From Plantactinospora mayteni (GTDB taxonomy: Bacteria; Actinomycetota; Actinomycetes; Mycobacteriales; Micromonosporaceae), in assembly GCF_016862935.1 (NCBI RefSeq), contig NZ_BONX01000007.1, positions 1 through 64,000 of the forward strand: a stretch of 64,000 nucleotides of DNA. Reading direction: 5' to 3'. Every line of letters starts with the position of its first letter. The first letter of the stretch is position 1. The notes below the pieces were generated by a model. The model saw only the letters and a program-made list of their open reading frames with translations, was not told where the DNA came from and did no database searches. This document shows, piece by piece, positions 49,769-58,082 of the stretch. A program made the position numbers and the translations under genes.

Positions 49769-50106
49769 CGTCTGGCGGGGCGTACCGCCTATCTGGCGGG
49801 CAGTGTCCGCTTGACGCCGGAGGTGTTCTGGTCGGTCCGGGCGACTTCGGTGCACAGGTGGATCAGGTCGTCGCGAACACCGTGATCGCGCTCGGCTCGG
49901 CGGGTGCTGGCCCGGAACACGTGGTCCGTACGGTGATCTATGTCGTCAGCGCGGACCGGGACGTGCTTGCCGAGGTCTGGCGACGTTTCCGGGCCTCCCC
50001 GCTCGCCCCGGCGTTCACCACCGCCAGCACGCTGCTCGGGGTGGCCCAGCTCGGCTTTCCTGGCCAGTTGGTCGAACTCGACGTCACCGCCGCCCTGCCG
50101 GCGTGA
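49769..50106 (+). pseudogene. RidA-family protein, N-terminally truncated and frameshifted
   Basis: The plus strand reads RLAGRTAYLAGSVRL in one frame and then, after a one-base loss near 49,812, DAGGVLVGPGDFGAQVDQVV in another, continuing AALGS-type sequence (ANTVIALGSAGAGPEHVVRT, TASTLLGVAQLGFPGQLVEL) to TGA at 50,106. This is the usual RidA/YjgF order, lacking the first 15 to 20 residues. RidA hydrolyses reactive enamine/imine intermediates. It lies right next to the tRNA on the chromosomal side, so the break may date from element insertion or a rearrangement. Confidence 0.65.
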
Positions 50107-50197
50107 CCCGCCCCGGTCGGCACGACCATCCCGAGCTGGAATCCCTTCGGTGCGGATGGGGTGACCCTACCGGAACGCCCTTTAACCCATCGGGAAA

Positions 50198-50207
50198 ATA
50201 GGATTTA
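50198..50207 (+). promoter_or_regulatory. ATAGGATTTA motif (shared with ssuD upstream region)
   Basis: ATAGGATTTA occurs here, 170 bases upstream of the FMN reductase, and again at 54,272-54,281 upstream of ssuD. TAGGAT resembles an actinobacterial -10 element. Two copies at the two plus-strand transcripts of one sulfonate locus suggest common control. Confidence 0.5.
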
Positions 50208-50208
50208 C

Positions 50209-50250
50209 TGAACCCTGAACCCTGAACCCTGAACCCTGAACCCTGAACCC
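50209..50250 (+). repeat. Six tandem copies of TGAACCC
   Basis: The heptamer TGAACCC is repeated six times without interruption. It lies directly after the ATAGGATTTA motif, in the probable leader of the FMN reductase transcript. A variable copy number between strains would be expected. Confidence 0.9.
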
Positions 50251-50379
50251 TGGCAGGCTGGCACCGCCGACCCCTCCCAAACGGCCGTGCCCGGCGTCAG
50301 ACAGGACCACAATGGACGGCCGGCCGACATCGGCCACCGGGACGAGGGCGCCGGGATACGGCGCCGGGTGGAGGAGCAC

Positions 50380-50862
50380 GTGAGCGAGATCGTCGTCATC
50401 TCCGGCAACCCGCGACCCGGGTCGCGTACTCGAGGGCTCGCCACCTCGGTGGCCGAGGAGGTAGCCCGGCGGGAGAGCGCCGGACCGCCGATCGTCCTCG
50501 ACCTGGCGGAGTACGGGCCGGCCCTGCTGGTACCAGACGATCCAGGGGTGGCCGATGGCGTGGCCACGGCGCGGGCGGCTCAGATCCTGGTGGTCGCCAC
50601 GCCGACCTACAAGGGCAGCTACACCGGGGTGCTGAAGGTCTTCCTCGACCACCTGCCGCACCAGGGGCTGGCCGGAGTGGTCGCGGTCCCGGTTACCGTC
50701 GGTGCCACCCCGACCCAGGCCGCCCAGTCGGAGCGACACCTGCGGGGCCTGCTCGTCGAACTCGGCGCCGAGGTGCGACCCGGCCTGGCGGTGCCGGAGT
50801 CCAGCCTCGGCGACCCGGACCTGGCCGCCGGTTACGTCGCCACACTGCCCGTCCGAGCCTGA
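50380..50862 (+). CDS. NADPH-dependent FMN reductase (SsuE-like)
   Basis: GTG 50380 has GGAGGAG upstream; the frame is open to 50287 but less coding. The 160-aa product starts SEIVVISGNPRPGSRTRGLA, with the flavodoxin-like phosphate loop SGNPRPGSRT, and contains VVATPTYKGSYTGVLKVFLD, the flavin-contact TPTYKGS motif, and PVTVGATPTQAAQSERHL. It would supply FMNH2 to the alkanesulfonate monooxygenase encoded at 54,403, forming the usual two-component system. It is transcribed towards the ssuBCA operon. Length is slightly short for SsuE, but all flavin motifs are present. Confidence 0.8.
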   Translation: MSEIVVISGNPRPGSRTRGLATSVAEEVARRESAGPPIVLDLAEYGPALLVPDDPGVADGVATARAAQILVVATPTYKGSYTGVLKVFLDHLPHQGLAGVVAVPVTVGATPTQAAQSERHLRGLLVELGAEVRPGLAVPESSLGDPDLAAGYVATLPVRA

Positions 50863-51218
50863 CGTACGGGCCCACCAGGCCCGGCTCTGGCCCGGCGTCT
50901 GCGAGACCGCGGAATCACCACTGTCGCCAGTCGGGTACGCCGACCAGGTGCGGCCGGAGCCCCGGCCCCAGCCGGCGGCCGAGGAGGTCGTCGGTCCGGC
51001 ACCCCGACCCAGGCAGGCTGCTGTCGTCGGTCCGGCACACCGACTCGGGCGGGTGGTCACTGGTCCCGCGCGCCGGTCCGCAGGCGCGGACAGCCGACGC
51101 CGGTGCGGCCACGCCAATCCGCGTCGCCCTCCGGGCGCGGCCCCGACCGGCACGCGATGGCCACCGAGCGCCACGGGGGCCACCGAGCGCCACAGGGGCC
51201 ACGGAGGCCGCCGACCGG
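50863..51218. other. Convergent gap with short repeats
   Basis: No supported gene between the convergent FMN reductase and ssuB genes. The sequence contains repeated GGTCCGGCAC-type units and a 16-base unit GGCCACCGAGCGCCAC that occurs twice in tandem near 51,159-51,195. It appears to be degenerate, GC-rich repeat sequence. Confidence 0.5.
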
Positions 51219-51974
51219 TCAGGTGCCGGCGTCGCCGTCCTGGTCCGGGCGTACGCCGAGTCGGTCGAGAAGGTGCCGGCGCAACGGTCCGAAGCCGGGG
51301 TGGTCGGGGGCACGGGGTCGGCTCAGCGGCACCGGTGCGTCCTCCACGATGCGTCCGTCGTCGAGTACGAGGGTGCGGTCGGCCAGCAGCAGTGCCTCGT
51401 CCACGTCGTGCGTGACCAGCAGGGCGGCGAACCCGTGCTCGGCGTGCAGCCGACCGAACAGGGTCTGCATCTTCAGCCGGGTGAGTGCGTCCAGGGCGCC
51501 GAACGGCTCGTCGAGCAGCATCAGCGCCGGCTCACGGACCAGTGCTCTCGCGAAGGCGACCCGCTGGGCCTGCCCGCCGGAGAGTTCGGCCGGCCACGCC
51601 CGGCCCCGCTCGGCGAGCCCGACCTCGGCGAGCGCGGCGGCGACCCGCTGCCGTACCCCGGCGCCCGGCACGCCGAGTGAGACGTTGTCGGCCACCCGTT
51701 TCCAGGGCAGCAACCGGTGCTCCTGGAAGACCACCGCCTGGCTGCCCGTCCGGGTGATCTCACCGGTTGCCTCGGGGTCGAGCCCGGCCAGGATGCGCAG
51801 CAGGGTGCTCTTGCCGGAGCCGCTGCCGCCGAGCAGCGCCACCACCTCGCCCGGCGCGATGGCGAGGTCGACGCCGTCGAGTACGACGGTCTCGCCGAAC
51901 GCCCGGCGCACCCCGTGCGCGGTGACGACCGGCCGGGTGGCGGTGCTCAGACCGCCTGGAGTCCGCGTCGCCAT
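51219..51974 (-). CDS. ssuB: Sulfonate ABC transporter ATP-binding protein
   Basis: The 251-aa product has Walker A LLGGSGSGKSTLLRILAGLD, Q-loop VVFQEHRLLPWKRVADN, signature AELSGGQAQRVAFARALVRE and Walker B ALMLLDEPFGALDALTRLKM with H-loop VTHDVDEALLLADR. The GxLPW-type Q-loop and short size are typical of the nitrate/sulfonate/taurine (SsuB/TauB) group. It drives import through SsuC of sulfonates bound by SsuA. The start overlaps the end of ssuC by 28 bases. Substrate specificity between aliphatic sulfonates and taurine is not settled by sequence; SsuD nearby favours aliphatic sulfonates. Confidence 0.85.
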   Translation of the reverse strand: MATRTPGGLSTATRPVVTAHGVRRAFGETVVLDGVDLAIAPGEVVALLGGSGSGKSTLLRILAGLDPEATGEITRTGSQAVVFQEHRLLPWKRVADNVSLGVPGAGVRQRVAAALAEVGLAERGRAWPAELSGGQAQRVAFARALVREPALMLLDEPFGALDALTRLKMQTLFGRLHAEHGFAALLVTHDVDEALLLADRTLVLDDGRIVEDAPVPLSRPRAPDHPGFGPLRRHLLDRLGVRPDQDGDAGT

Positions 51975-52789
51975 GTCAGGGTCCTCCGTTCCGCCATCCG
52001 CAGCGCCAGGTCGGAGAGCAGGCCGAGCAGCGCGTAGACGAGCAGGCCGAGCAGGACCACATCGGTCTGGCTGAACTCGCGGGCCTCCATCATCAGGAAG
52101 CCGATCCCGGTCTGCGCGTTCACCTGCTCACCGACCACCAGACTCAGCCAGGCGGCGCCGAGGGCCAACCGTAGGCCGAGGAAGAGCGACGGCAGGGCAC
52201 CCGGGAGTACGACGTGCCGGATCCGGGCCAGTTGGCCGAGTCCACAGGTACGGGCCGCCTCGACCAGGCGTTCGTCGATGTCCCTGATCCCGGCGTACGT
52301 GTTGAAGTAGATCGGGAAGAACGCACCGAGCGCCACCAGCGTGATCTTCAGCGACTCGCCGATGCCGACCCAGATGATCAGCAACGGCACCAGCCCGAGG
52401 TGCGGCAGCATCCGGGCCATCTGCACCGGCGGGTCGACCAGGTCGTCGCCGAGCCGGAGCAGACCGGCGATGGCGCCGAGCACCAGGGCCAGGGTGCCAC
52501 CGATCGCCAGCCCGATGCCGGCCCGGGTCAGCGAGTCGAGCAGGTGTACGCCGAGCGTGCCGTCCCGGGCGAGCCGCCAACCGGTCTGGGCCACGGCGCT
52601 CGGCGCGGAAAGCTTCTCCGGAGGCAGGAGTCCGGTCTGGGACGCCGCCTGCCAGAGCAGCAGGAGCGCGACCGGGGTAACCGCCCGTCGCCAGCGCCGT
52701 ACCGGCCGTCGGGGTGTGTGGCCAGACCGTCGGGTGGCCGCCGGGGCGGCGGGCGGTCGCGTGGGCTTCTCGACGAGAGTCTCCGTCAC
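51947..52789 (-). CDS. ssuC: Sulfonate ABC transporter permease
   Basis: GTG 52789 overlaps the ssuA stop by 4 bases (GTGA) and starts TETLVEKPTRPPAAPAATRR. The 280-aa product has about six TM segments (VTPVALLLLWQAASQTGLLP, IGLAIGGTLALVLGAIAGLL, VVLLGLLVYALLGLLSDLAL). It also has the EAA-like loop with EAARTCGLGQLARIRHVVLP and GALPSLFLGLRLALGAAWLS, characteristic of SsuC/TauC-type permeases. It forms the membrane channel with SsuB. The whole ssuA-ssuC-ssuB order and overlaps indicate one operon on the minus strand. Confidence 0.85.
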   Translation of the reverse strand: MTETLVEKPTRPPAAPAATRRSGHTPRRPVRRWRRAVTPVALLLLWQAASQTGLLPPEKLSAPSAVAQTGWRLARDGTLGVHLLDSLTRAGIGLAIGGTLALVLGAIAGLLRLGDDLVDPPVQMARMLPHLGLVPLLIIWVGIGESLKITLVALGAFFPIYFNTYAGIRDIDERLVEAARTCGLGQLARIRHVVLPGALPSLFLGLRLALGAAWLSLVVGEQVNAQTGIGFLMMEAREFSQTDVVLLGLLVYALLGLLSDLALRMAERRTLTWRRGLQAV

Positions 52790-53904
52790 CGGAACACCTC
52801 GCCGAACCGGTCGTCCACAAGGGAGGCGATGTCGACCGGTTCGGGGATCAGCTCCAGCTTGGTGAAGCCGTCCGCGATCGCCTGTAGCTCGGCGCCGATC
52901 TCGGGGGTCACCGGGGCGAGCGGCCTGGCGCTGCGGGCCAGTGCCCGGGCGGTGGTCGGCTCGTCGATCTTCAGCTCGGGCGCCAGGATCTTCGTCCGCT
53001 GCTCCGGGTTGGCGATGCCCCAGTCGGTGACGCTCCGGTACGTCTCCAGGAACCTCCGGATCTGCTCGGGCTTGCGCTCCAACGCCTCGGGCGAGACGAG
53101 GACGTACTCCCGGTTGCTGGCCAGCCCGGTGGCGTCGGCCAGGATCTTCACCCCGGGCTGCTCGGCCAGCGCGAAGTACGGGTCCCAGATGATCCACGCG
53201 TCGACCTGGTCGTTGTCGAACGCCGGACGCGCCTCGGCCGGCTTGAGGTACTTGACGTTGATGTCGGCGAGCGTCATCTGGTGCGCTTCCAGGAGCTTCA
53301 CCAGCAGCCAGTTGACGTTCGACCCCTTGTTCAGGGCCACCGTCTTCCCCTTCAGGTCGGCGAAGCTGCGGAAGCCCCTGGCCTCCTTGACCAACACCGC
53401 CTCGCCCTGCGGCACCGGCTCCGACGTACCGATGATCCGGAACTTGATTTTGCCGGCCGCGGCGAAGACCGGCGGCGCCTCGCCGACCTGGCCGATGTCG
53501 ATCGCGCCCGCCTTGAGCGCCTCGGTCAGCGCCGGTCCACTCTCGAACAGCGACCATTTCGCGTCCGGGGCCTCGCCGCGGGCCTTCACCAGGCTCAGCC
53601 CGCCGAACCGCTGGTAGCCGACGAGCAACTCGCCGGAGTCCGCGCCGGCGCTGTCGTCGCCGCATCCGGCGATCGCCCCGATCCCCGCCAGGACCACGGC
53701 GAGCAGGCCGGCGAGGCGGATATGTCGTCGCCGGCCGGAACGGATCGGCCCGGTCGGCCGGCGGCGACCACCCTCGGCGGACCGGCCACCACCGTCCAGG
53801 GGTTGGCAAACGGCGTCGTCGGGTCGGCAAACGGCGTCGTCGGATCGGCGAGCGGCGTCGTCGGGTCGGCGACGGCGGGGAGGGCTGAGGGTGTGGTGGG
53901 ACAT
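52786..53904 (-). CDS. ssuA: Sulfonate ABC transporter substrate-binding lipoprotein
   Basis: ATG 53904 has AGGAG at good spacing. The 372-aa product has an unusual 60-residue Arg/Asp-rich N-terminal extension (with three 7-residue repeats such as DDAVCRP) before the signal sequence (IRLAGLLAVVLAGIGAIAGC, lipobox GAIAGC). The mature SsuA-like fold includes LLVGYQRFGGLSLVKARGEA, FESGPALTEALKAGAIDIGQ, KTVALNKGSNVNWLLVKLLE and VDAWIIWDPYFALAEQPG. It captures sulfonates for SsuCB. The extension is encoded by tandem 21-bp repeats at 53,805-53,867, so a shorter functional start downstream is possible. The family is sure. Confidence 0.85.
   Translation of the reverse strand: MSHHTLSPPRRRRPDDAARRSDDAVCRPDDAVCQPLDGGGRSAEGGRRRPTGPIRSGRRRHIRLAGLLAVVLAGIGAIAGCGDDSAGADSGELLVGYQRFGGLSLVKARGEAPDAKWSLFESGPALTEALKAGAIDIGQVGEAPPVFAAAGKIKFRIIGTSEPVPQGEAVLVKEARGFRSFADLKGKTVALNKGSNVNWLLVKLLEAHQMTLADINVKYLKPAEARPAFDNDQVDAWIIWDPYFALAEQPGVKILADATGLASNREYVLVSPEALERKPEQIRRFLETYRSVTDWGIANPEQRTKILAPELKIDEPTTARALARSARPLAPVTPEIGAELQAIADGFTKLELIPEPVDIASLVDDRFGEVFR
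53805..53867. repeat. Three 21-bp tandem repeats in the 5' end of ssuA
   Basis: Units begin GGCAAACGGCGTCGTC (twice) and GGCGAGCGGCGTCGTC (third), each 21 bp, at 53,805, 53,826 and 53,847. They encode near-identical 7-residue repeats in the N-terminal extension of SsuA. Confidence 0.85.
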
Positions 53905-54402
53905 CGGGATGCTCCTGAAGGGGATGGGATCCGGCTACCGGCGCCGCACCGACCTCGGCGCGGCCGGGCCGGTGGCCCGGTCCCGGACGGGCCGGTCTCC
54001 CGATCGGGTACGACGGGATCCGGAACGCTGAGGTCGGAAACGCGGGATCGGGTACGGCGTGACCCGGAACGCTGGGGTCGGTTCCGCTGGCCGGCGGGGT
54101 GTTCGGGTCGGGTCAGTTTCGGTTGGGGCGGTTCGGTTGGCCGGCAACGAATTCGGGGCGACTCAGCGCGGGTCGGGTGTGGTGCGGGCGTCGGTGCCGG
54201 ACCGGGGACGCCCGGATGCGGCGGGGCGCACGTCGCTGTGGCCGGGCCGCCAGAGTTAGCCTACTAAACCGATAGGATTTATGGATAGAGTACCGGGACC
54301 AGAGATCGGAATGGCGGCACCGGCCGGCCCGCGACCGCCGATGTCCGCCCGACGTCCACCTGTCCCGCCCGCGACCCGGGCGCAGCCTCATCGGAGAGAG
54401 AC
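53905..54402. other. Divergent ssuA-ssuD promoter region
   Basis: About 500 bases with no gene; very GC-rich and internally repetitive (GGTCGG- and GGGTACGGCGTGACCCGGAA-type units) apart from an AT-rich island at 54,255-54,295, where the shared promoter motif lies. Both sulfonate transcripts probably start from this region. Confidence 0.6.
54260..54281 (+). promoter_or_regulatory. Candidate sulfur-regulated promoter/operator
   Basis: CCTACTAAACCGATAGG (54260-54276) has the inverted ends CCTA and TAGG and overlaps ATAGGATTTA (54272-54281), which also occurs at 50,198. TAGGAT could be the -10 element of ssuD. The arrangement suggests a repressor or activator site over the promoter. Confidence 0.5.
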
Positions 54403-55590
54403 ATGACGCTCACCTTCCACTGGTTCCTGCCGACCTACGGCGACAGCCGGGACATCGTCGGCGGCGGGCACGGGCTGCCGGCGGGTACCGCCGGAGGTGC
54501 CCGGCCGGCCACCGTGGCGTACCTCGGGCAGATCGCCCGGACCGCCGAACAGCTCGGCTTCGTCGGCGCGCTCACCCCCACCGGTGCCTGGTGCGAGGAC
54601 GCCTGGCTGGCCACCGCGATGCTCACCGAGGTCACCGAGCGGCTGAAGTTCCTGGTGGCGTTCCGACCCGGACTGACCTCGCCGACCCTGGCCGCCCAGA
54701 TGGCCTCGACCTTCCAGCGGCTCTCCCAGGGACGCCTGCTGCTCAACGTGGTCACCGGCGGGGAGTCGCACGAGCAGCGCGGCTACGGCGACTTCCTCGA
54801 CAAGGACGCCCGGTACGCGCGTACCGACGAGTTCCTGCACGTCGTACGGGCGCTGTGGCGGGGGGAGACGGTCAGCCACACCGGGGAGCACCTGCGGGTC
54901 GAGCAGGCCCGGCTGAACCGGCTGCCCGACCCCGTCCCGCCGATCTACTTCGGTGGCTCCTCCAAGGCGGCCGGCCCGGTGGCGGTACGGCACAGCGACG
55001 TGTACCTGACCTGGGGCGAGCCGCCCGCGCAGGTGGCCGAGAAACTGGCCTGGATCAGGGGGCTGGCCGCCGAGGCGGGTCGGGAACTCCGGTTCGGGAT
55101 CCGGCTGCACGTCATCGCGCGGGACACCACCGAGGCGGCCTGGGCGCAGGCGCAGCGGCTGCTCGACGGCATCGCCGACTCCGACGTCACGGCCGTCCAG
55201 GCCGGACTGGGGCGCAGCGAGTCCGAGGGGCAGCGCCGGATGCTCGCCCTGCACGGTGGTTCCCGGGATCGGCTGGAGGTGTCGCCGAACCTCTGGGCCG
55301 GGGTCGGGCTGGTGCGCGGCGGCGCGGGTACGGCACTGGTCGGCAGCCACACCGAGGTGGCCGACCGGATCGCCGAGTACCACGCCCTCGGCATCACCGA
55401 GTTCATCCTCTCCGGACATCCGCACCTGGAGGAGGCGTACTGGGTCGGCGAGGGTGTGCTGCCGATCCTGCGCCGCCGCGGGCTGTGGCGGCACCCGGTC
55501 GGCGAGGCGTCGGCACCGGTTGCCGAGGTGCCGTTCGCCGCCTCGACGCCGAACGGCACCGCCGGCACCCCGGGTGGCGCCGCCCGGTGA
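54403..55590 (+). CDS. ssuD: FMNH2-dependent alkanesulfonate monooxygenase
   Basis: The 395-aa product is a luciferase-like TIM barrel close to SsuD length. It has TFHWFLPTYGDSRDIVGGGH, a strong SsuD-type start, GALTPTGAWCEDAWLATAML, LKFLVAFRPGLTSPTLAAQM, LLLNVVTGGESHEQRGYGDF and IYFGGSSKAAGPVAVRHSDV. It cleaves the C-S bond of alkanesulfonates to aldehyde and sulfite using FMNH2 from the reductase at 50,380. ATG 54403 has GGAGAG upstream. The C-terminal 30 residues are a strain-type extension rich in Ala/Gly/Pro. It diverges from ssuA, sharing its promoter region. Confidence 0.85.
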   Translation: MTLTFHWFLPTYGDSRDIVGGGHGLPAGTAGGARPATVAYLGQIARTAEQLGFVGALTPTGAWCEDAWLATAMLTEVTERLKFLVAFRPGLTSPTLAAQMASTFQRLSQGRLLLNVVTGGESHEQRGYGDFLDKDARYARTDEFLHVVRALWRGETVSHTGEHLRVEQARLNRLPDPVPPIYFGGSSKAAGPVAVRHSDVYLTWGEPPAQVAEKLAWIRGLAAEAGRELRFGIRLHVIARDTTEAAWAQAQRLLDGIADSDVTAVQAGLGRSESEGQRRMLALHGGSRDRLEVSPNLWAGVGLVRGGAGTALVGSHTEVADRIAEYHALGITEFILSGHPHLEEAYWVGEGVLPILRRRGLWRHPVGEASAPVAEVPFAASTPNGTAGTPGGAAR

Positions 55591-56015
55591 CCGCTCGGTG
55601 GCCGGGGGCCGGGCCGGTGTCCCGAGCCGGGGGCGAAGAAGGGCTGCGACCACGGCCAGTGCGGTGGCCGGCGGGTTTCGCTCGTCGCGGTGTGCGGCCG
55701 GTGGGGATCCGGTGGGGATCCGGCGGGACAGTTCGGTGACCGGGGAGGGGCGCCGGGCGGTAGCCGGACAGGCCCCGCGACGTTCCCGCCGTCGGTGCCG
55801 CCATTTCGGAAAACCGTTCCGCGACCTATCCCGGCACCGCCGGCCCGGTGGGCTCTCCGGCATCTATCGGTACGCCCCGGCGCGGCCGAGATTGTTGACA
55901 ATGTTATTGGCAATAGTGTTGCCCGCACCTATGATCGGTCTGCCTCCGACAAGCATCGCGGCTTCCGCCCGGGGCGTACCGACGCACTCGCGGAACCGCT
56001 CGGAAAGGATTGTCG
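55591..56015. other. Gap between ssuD and the catabolic cluster
   Basis: No supported gene. The first 270 bases are GC-rich and degenerate. From 55,885 there is an AT-rich island with palindromes and a perfect TTGACA, probably the promoter of the downstream cluster. Confidence 0.55.
55891..55914. promoter_or_regulatory. Palindromic operator candidate upstream of galB-like gene
   Basis: ATTGTTGACAAT (55891-55902) is a 5-2-5 palindrome that includes TTGACA, and ATTGGCAAT (55906-55914) is a 4-1-4 palindrome. They are isolated in an AT-rich island 100 bases before the GalB-like start. A GntR-, LacI- or TetR-type regulator may bind here. Confidence 0.55.
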
Positions 56016-56750
56016 ATGACAGCGTCCCCGATCGGGCGAGGTCCGATCCTCGTGGTAAGCGCGCACGCCGCCGACTTTGTCTGGCGCGCGGGTGGCGCCA
56101 TCGCGCTCGGCGCATCCCGGGGCCAGCAGGTCCACGTGCTGTGCCTCACCTTCGGCGAGAAGGGCGAATCGCAGGGGCTGTGGAAGCAGCCCGGGATGAC
56201 CCTGGAGCGGGTCAAGGAGGCGAGACGCGACGAGGCGAGCCGGGCGGCGAAGGTGCTCGGCGCCGAGATCGAGTTCCTCGACGCCGGGGACTACCCGCTG
56301 CGGGCCACGGACGACCTCTACGACAGCGTCGTCTCGACCATCCGCCGGATCGACCCGGCCGTGATCGTCACCCATCCGGCCAAGGACCCGTACAACCTGG
56401 ACCACTCGCTGACCCACGAGATCGTGCTCCGGGCCCGGATGGTGGCCCAGGCGGCCGGGCACGACCGGGACACCCGACCGATCGGCGCGCCGAACGTGTT
56501 GCAGTTCGAGCCGCACCAGCCCGAGCAGTGCGGCTTCCTGCCGAACCTGCTGCTGGACATCACCCCGGTCTTCGACCGAAAGGTCGAGGCGATGCGGATC
56601 ATGGGAGCCCAGGGCCACCTGGTCGCGTACTACACGGATCTCGGCGTACGGCGCGGGGTGCAGGCCGTCCGCAACGGTGGCGACCGGTCGATCAGCCACG
56701 CCGAGGCGTACCAGCGGGTCTTCCCGGTGGTCGGCGGAGAGCTGCTGTGA
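56016..56750 (+). CDS. PIG-L family protein, 4-oxalomesaconate hydratase-like (GalB type)
   Basis: ATG 56016 has GGAAAGG upstream. The 244-aa product has the LmbE/PIG-L fold with ILVVSAHAADFVWRAGGAIA, the metal-binding HAAD in place of HPDD, GAEIEFLDAGDYPLRATDDL and IVTHPAKDPYNLDHSLTHEI with later zinc ligands HxxD/H. GalB-type enzymes hydrate 4-oxalomesaconate to 4-carboxy-4-hydroxy-2-oxoadipate in the gallate/protocatechuate 4,5-cleavage pathway. The next gene encodes an aldolase of the kind that acts on that product, which supports this over a deacetylase. GTG of the aldolase overlaps the stop by 4 bases. Upstream palindromes suggest regulated expression. Confidence 0.7.
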   Translation: MTASPIGRGPILVVSAHAADFVWRAGGAIALGASRGQQVHVLCLTFGEKGESQGLWKQPGMTLERVKEARRDEASRAAKVLGAEIEFLDAGDYPLRATDDLYDSVVSTIRRIDPAVIVTHPAKDPYNLDHSLTHEIVLRARMVAQAAGHDRDTRPIGAPNVLQFEPHQPEQCGFLPNLLLDITPVFDRKVEAMRIMGAQGHLVAYYTDLGVRRGVQAVRNGGDRSISHAEAYQRVFPVVGGELL

Positions 56751-57541
56751 CCGGCCACGTCATCGTCCGGACCGACGCCGCCCCGCCGGCCGACGCCGTC
56801 GCGCAGTTCGCCCGGCAGGGCGTGTCGACGGTGCACGAGGCGCAGGGCCGCACCGGCCTGCTGGGGCACCTGCTCCGGCCGATCTACCCGGGGGCCCGGA
56901 TCGCCGGCCGGGCGGTCACCGTCTCCGCCCAGCCGGGCGACAACCTGATGATCCACGCGGCGGTGGAGCAGACCCGGCCCGGCGACGTACTCGTGGTCGG
57001 CTTCACCTCGCCCAGCACGGACGGCGCCTTCGGCGAACTGCTGGCCACCTCGCTGCGGGCCCGTGGCGTCCTCGGTCTCGTCATCGACGCCGGCTGCCGG
57101 GACGTGGCCGCGCTGACCGAACTGGGCTTCCCGGTCTGGTCCCGGGCGGTCTCGGCGCAGGGCACGGTGAAGGCCAGCCCGGGCTCGGTGAACGTCCCGA
57201 TCGTGCTCGGCGGTGCCTACGTCCGTCCCGGCGACGCGATCGTGGCCGACGACGACGGGGTCGTGGTGGTGCCGCGTGAGCGGGCCCGGGAGGTCGCCGC
57301 GGCCGGGGCCGAGCGCGAGGCGAAGGAGGAGGAGAAGCGCCGCCAACTCGCCGACGGCGTGCTCGGACTGGACATGTACCAGCTCCGCCCGCTGCTGGAC
57401 CGGCTTGGCGTCCGGTACGTCGACGCCACCGACCAGGGCGCCGTGCCGACCACCACCGTGCCGACCACCACCACCGCCGCCGGTCCGACCACTGCCGCCG
57501 ACCCGGCCACGGCCGGAGCCGGCTCCACCGGCCCGGCCTGA
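56747..57541 (+). CDS. 4-carboxy-4-hydroxy-2-oxoadipate aldolase / RraA-like protein
   Basis: GTG 56747 overlaps the previous stop (GTGA). The 264-aa product starts TGHVIVRTDAAPPADAVAQF and has the RraA-like fold: GVSTVHEAQGRTGLLGHLLR, AVTVSAQPGDNLMIHAAVEQ, LVIDAGCRDVAALTELGFPV with DAGCRD as the metal/catalytic motif, and IVADDDGVVVVPRERAREVA. CHA aldolases of this family split the GalB product to pyruvate and oxaloacetate. A repeat-rich Thr/Pro tail (TTTVPTTTTAAGPTTAADPA) of about 30 residues is an extension not usual for the family. With GalB it forms a convincing pathway pair; the RraA family has other roles too. Confidence 0.75.
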   Translation: MTGHVIVRTDAAPPADAVAQFARQGVSTVHEAQGRTGLLGHLLRPIYPGARIAGRAVTVSAQPGDNLMIHAAVEQTRPGDVLVVGFTSPSTDGAFGELLATSLRARGVLGLVIDAGCRDVAALTELGFPVWSRAVSAQGTVKASPGSVNVPIVLGGAYVRPGDAIVADDDGVVVVPRERAREVAAAGAEREAKEEEKRRQLADGVLGLDMYQLRPLLDRLGVRYVDATDQGAVPTTTVPTTTTAAGPTTAADPATAGAGSTGPA

Positions 57542-57691
57542 CCGGTAGCCGACCACGCGGCCTGACCGGTCGCCGACAACATGTCCTGCCTGGTCGCCAG
57601 CGACACGTCCTGACCAGCCCATACTCGGCCGCCGGTCGCGGAACCCTCGCGACCGGCGGCGGCCGAGTCGCACCGAGGAGGCCACGGCCGA

Positions 57692-58012
57692 ATGGAGTTT
57701 CTGGTACGACAGCTCAACCGGATGCCGGCGGACGAGGAGTCCCGCCGGCTCCGCGAGGAACTGCGGCCCCGCGAGCGACAGGTCGCGCGGCAACTGCGGG
57801 ACGCGGGCATCCTGCGCCGGCTGTGGCGGGTGCCGGGCACCCAGCACGCGATCGGGCTGTACGAGGCCGAGGACGCCACCGTGTTGCACGACGCGCTCTC
57901 GTCGCTGCCGATGTTCCCGTGGTTGGAGATCGAGATCCAGCCGCTGGCGGTGCACCCGCAGGAGCGCGGGGCGCCACCCGGGCCGGCCGCCGGCTCCGGC
58001 ACGGCGGGATAG
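57692..58012 (+). CDS. Muconolactone delta-isomerase-like protein
   Basis: ATG 57692 has GAGGAGGCC upstream. The 106-aa product starts EFLVRQLNRMPADEESRRLR and has the small ferredoxin-like fold with the sequence pattern of CatC: helix EELRPRERQVARQLRDAGIL, strand RRLWRVPGTQHAIGLYEAED, and ALSSLPMFPWLEIEIQPLAV, in which LPMFPW is a hallmark of muconolactone isomerases. CatC isomerises muconolactone in the beta-ketoadipate pathway, but no CatA/CatB is here, so a different lactone substrate in this cluster is likely. The Gly/Pro-rich tail is unstructured. Confidence 0.75.
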   Translation: MEFLVRQLNRMPADEESRRLREELRPRERQVARQLRDAGILRRLWRVPGTQHAIGLYEAEDATVLHDALSSLPMFPWLEIEIQPLAVHPQERGAPPGPAAGSGTAG

Positions 58013-58082
58013 CCGGCGCTCCGGCTGTGGGGCGTACCCGGCAATTCGGGTCGTCGGGCCGGGGCGGGGCGGCCGGATGCGT

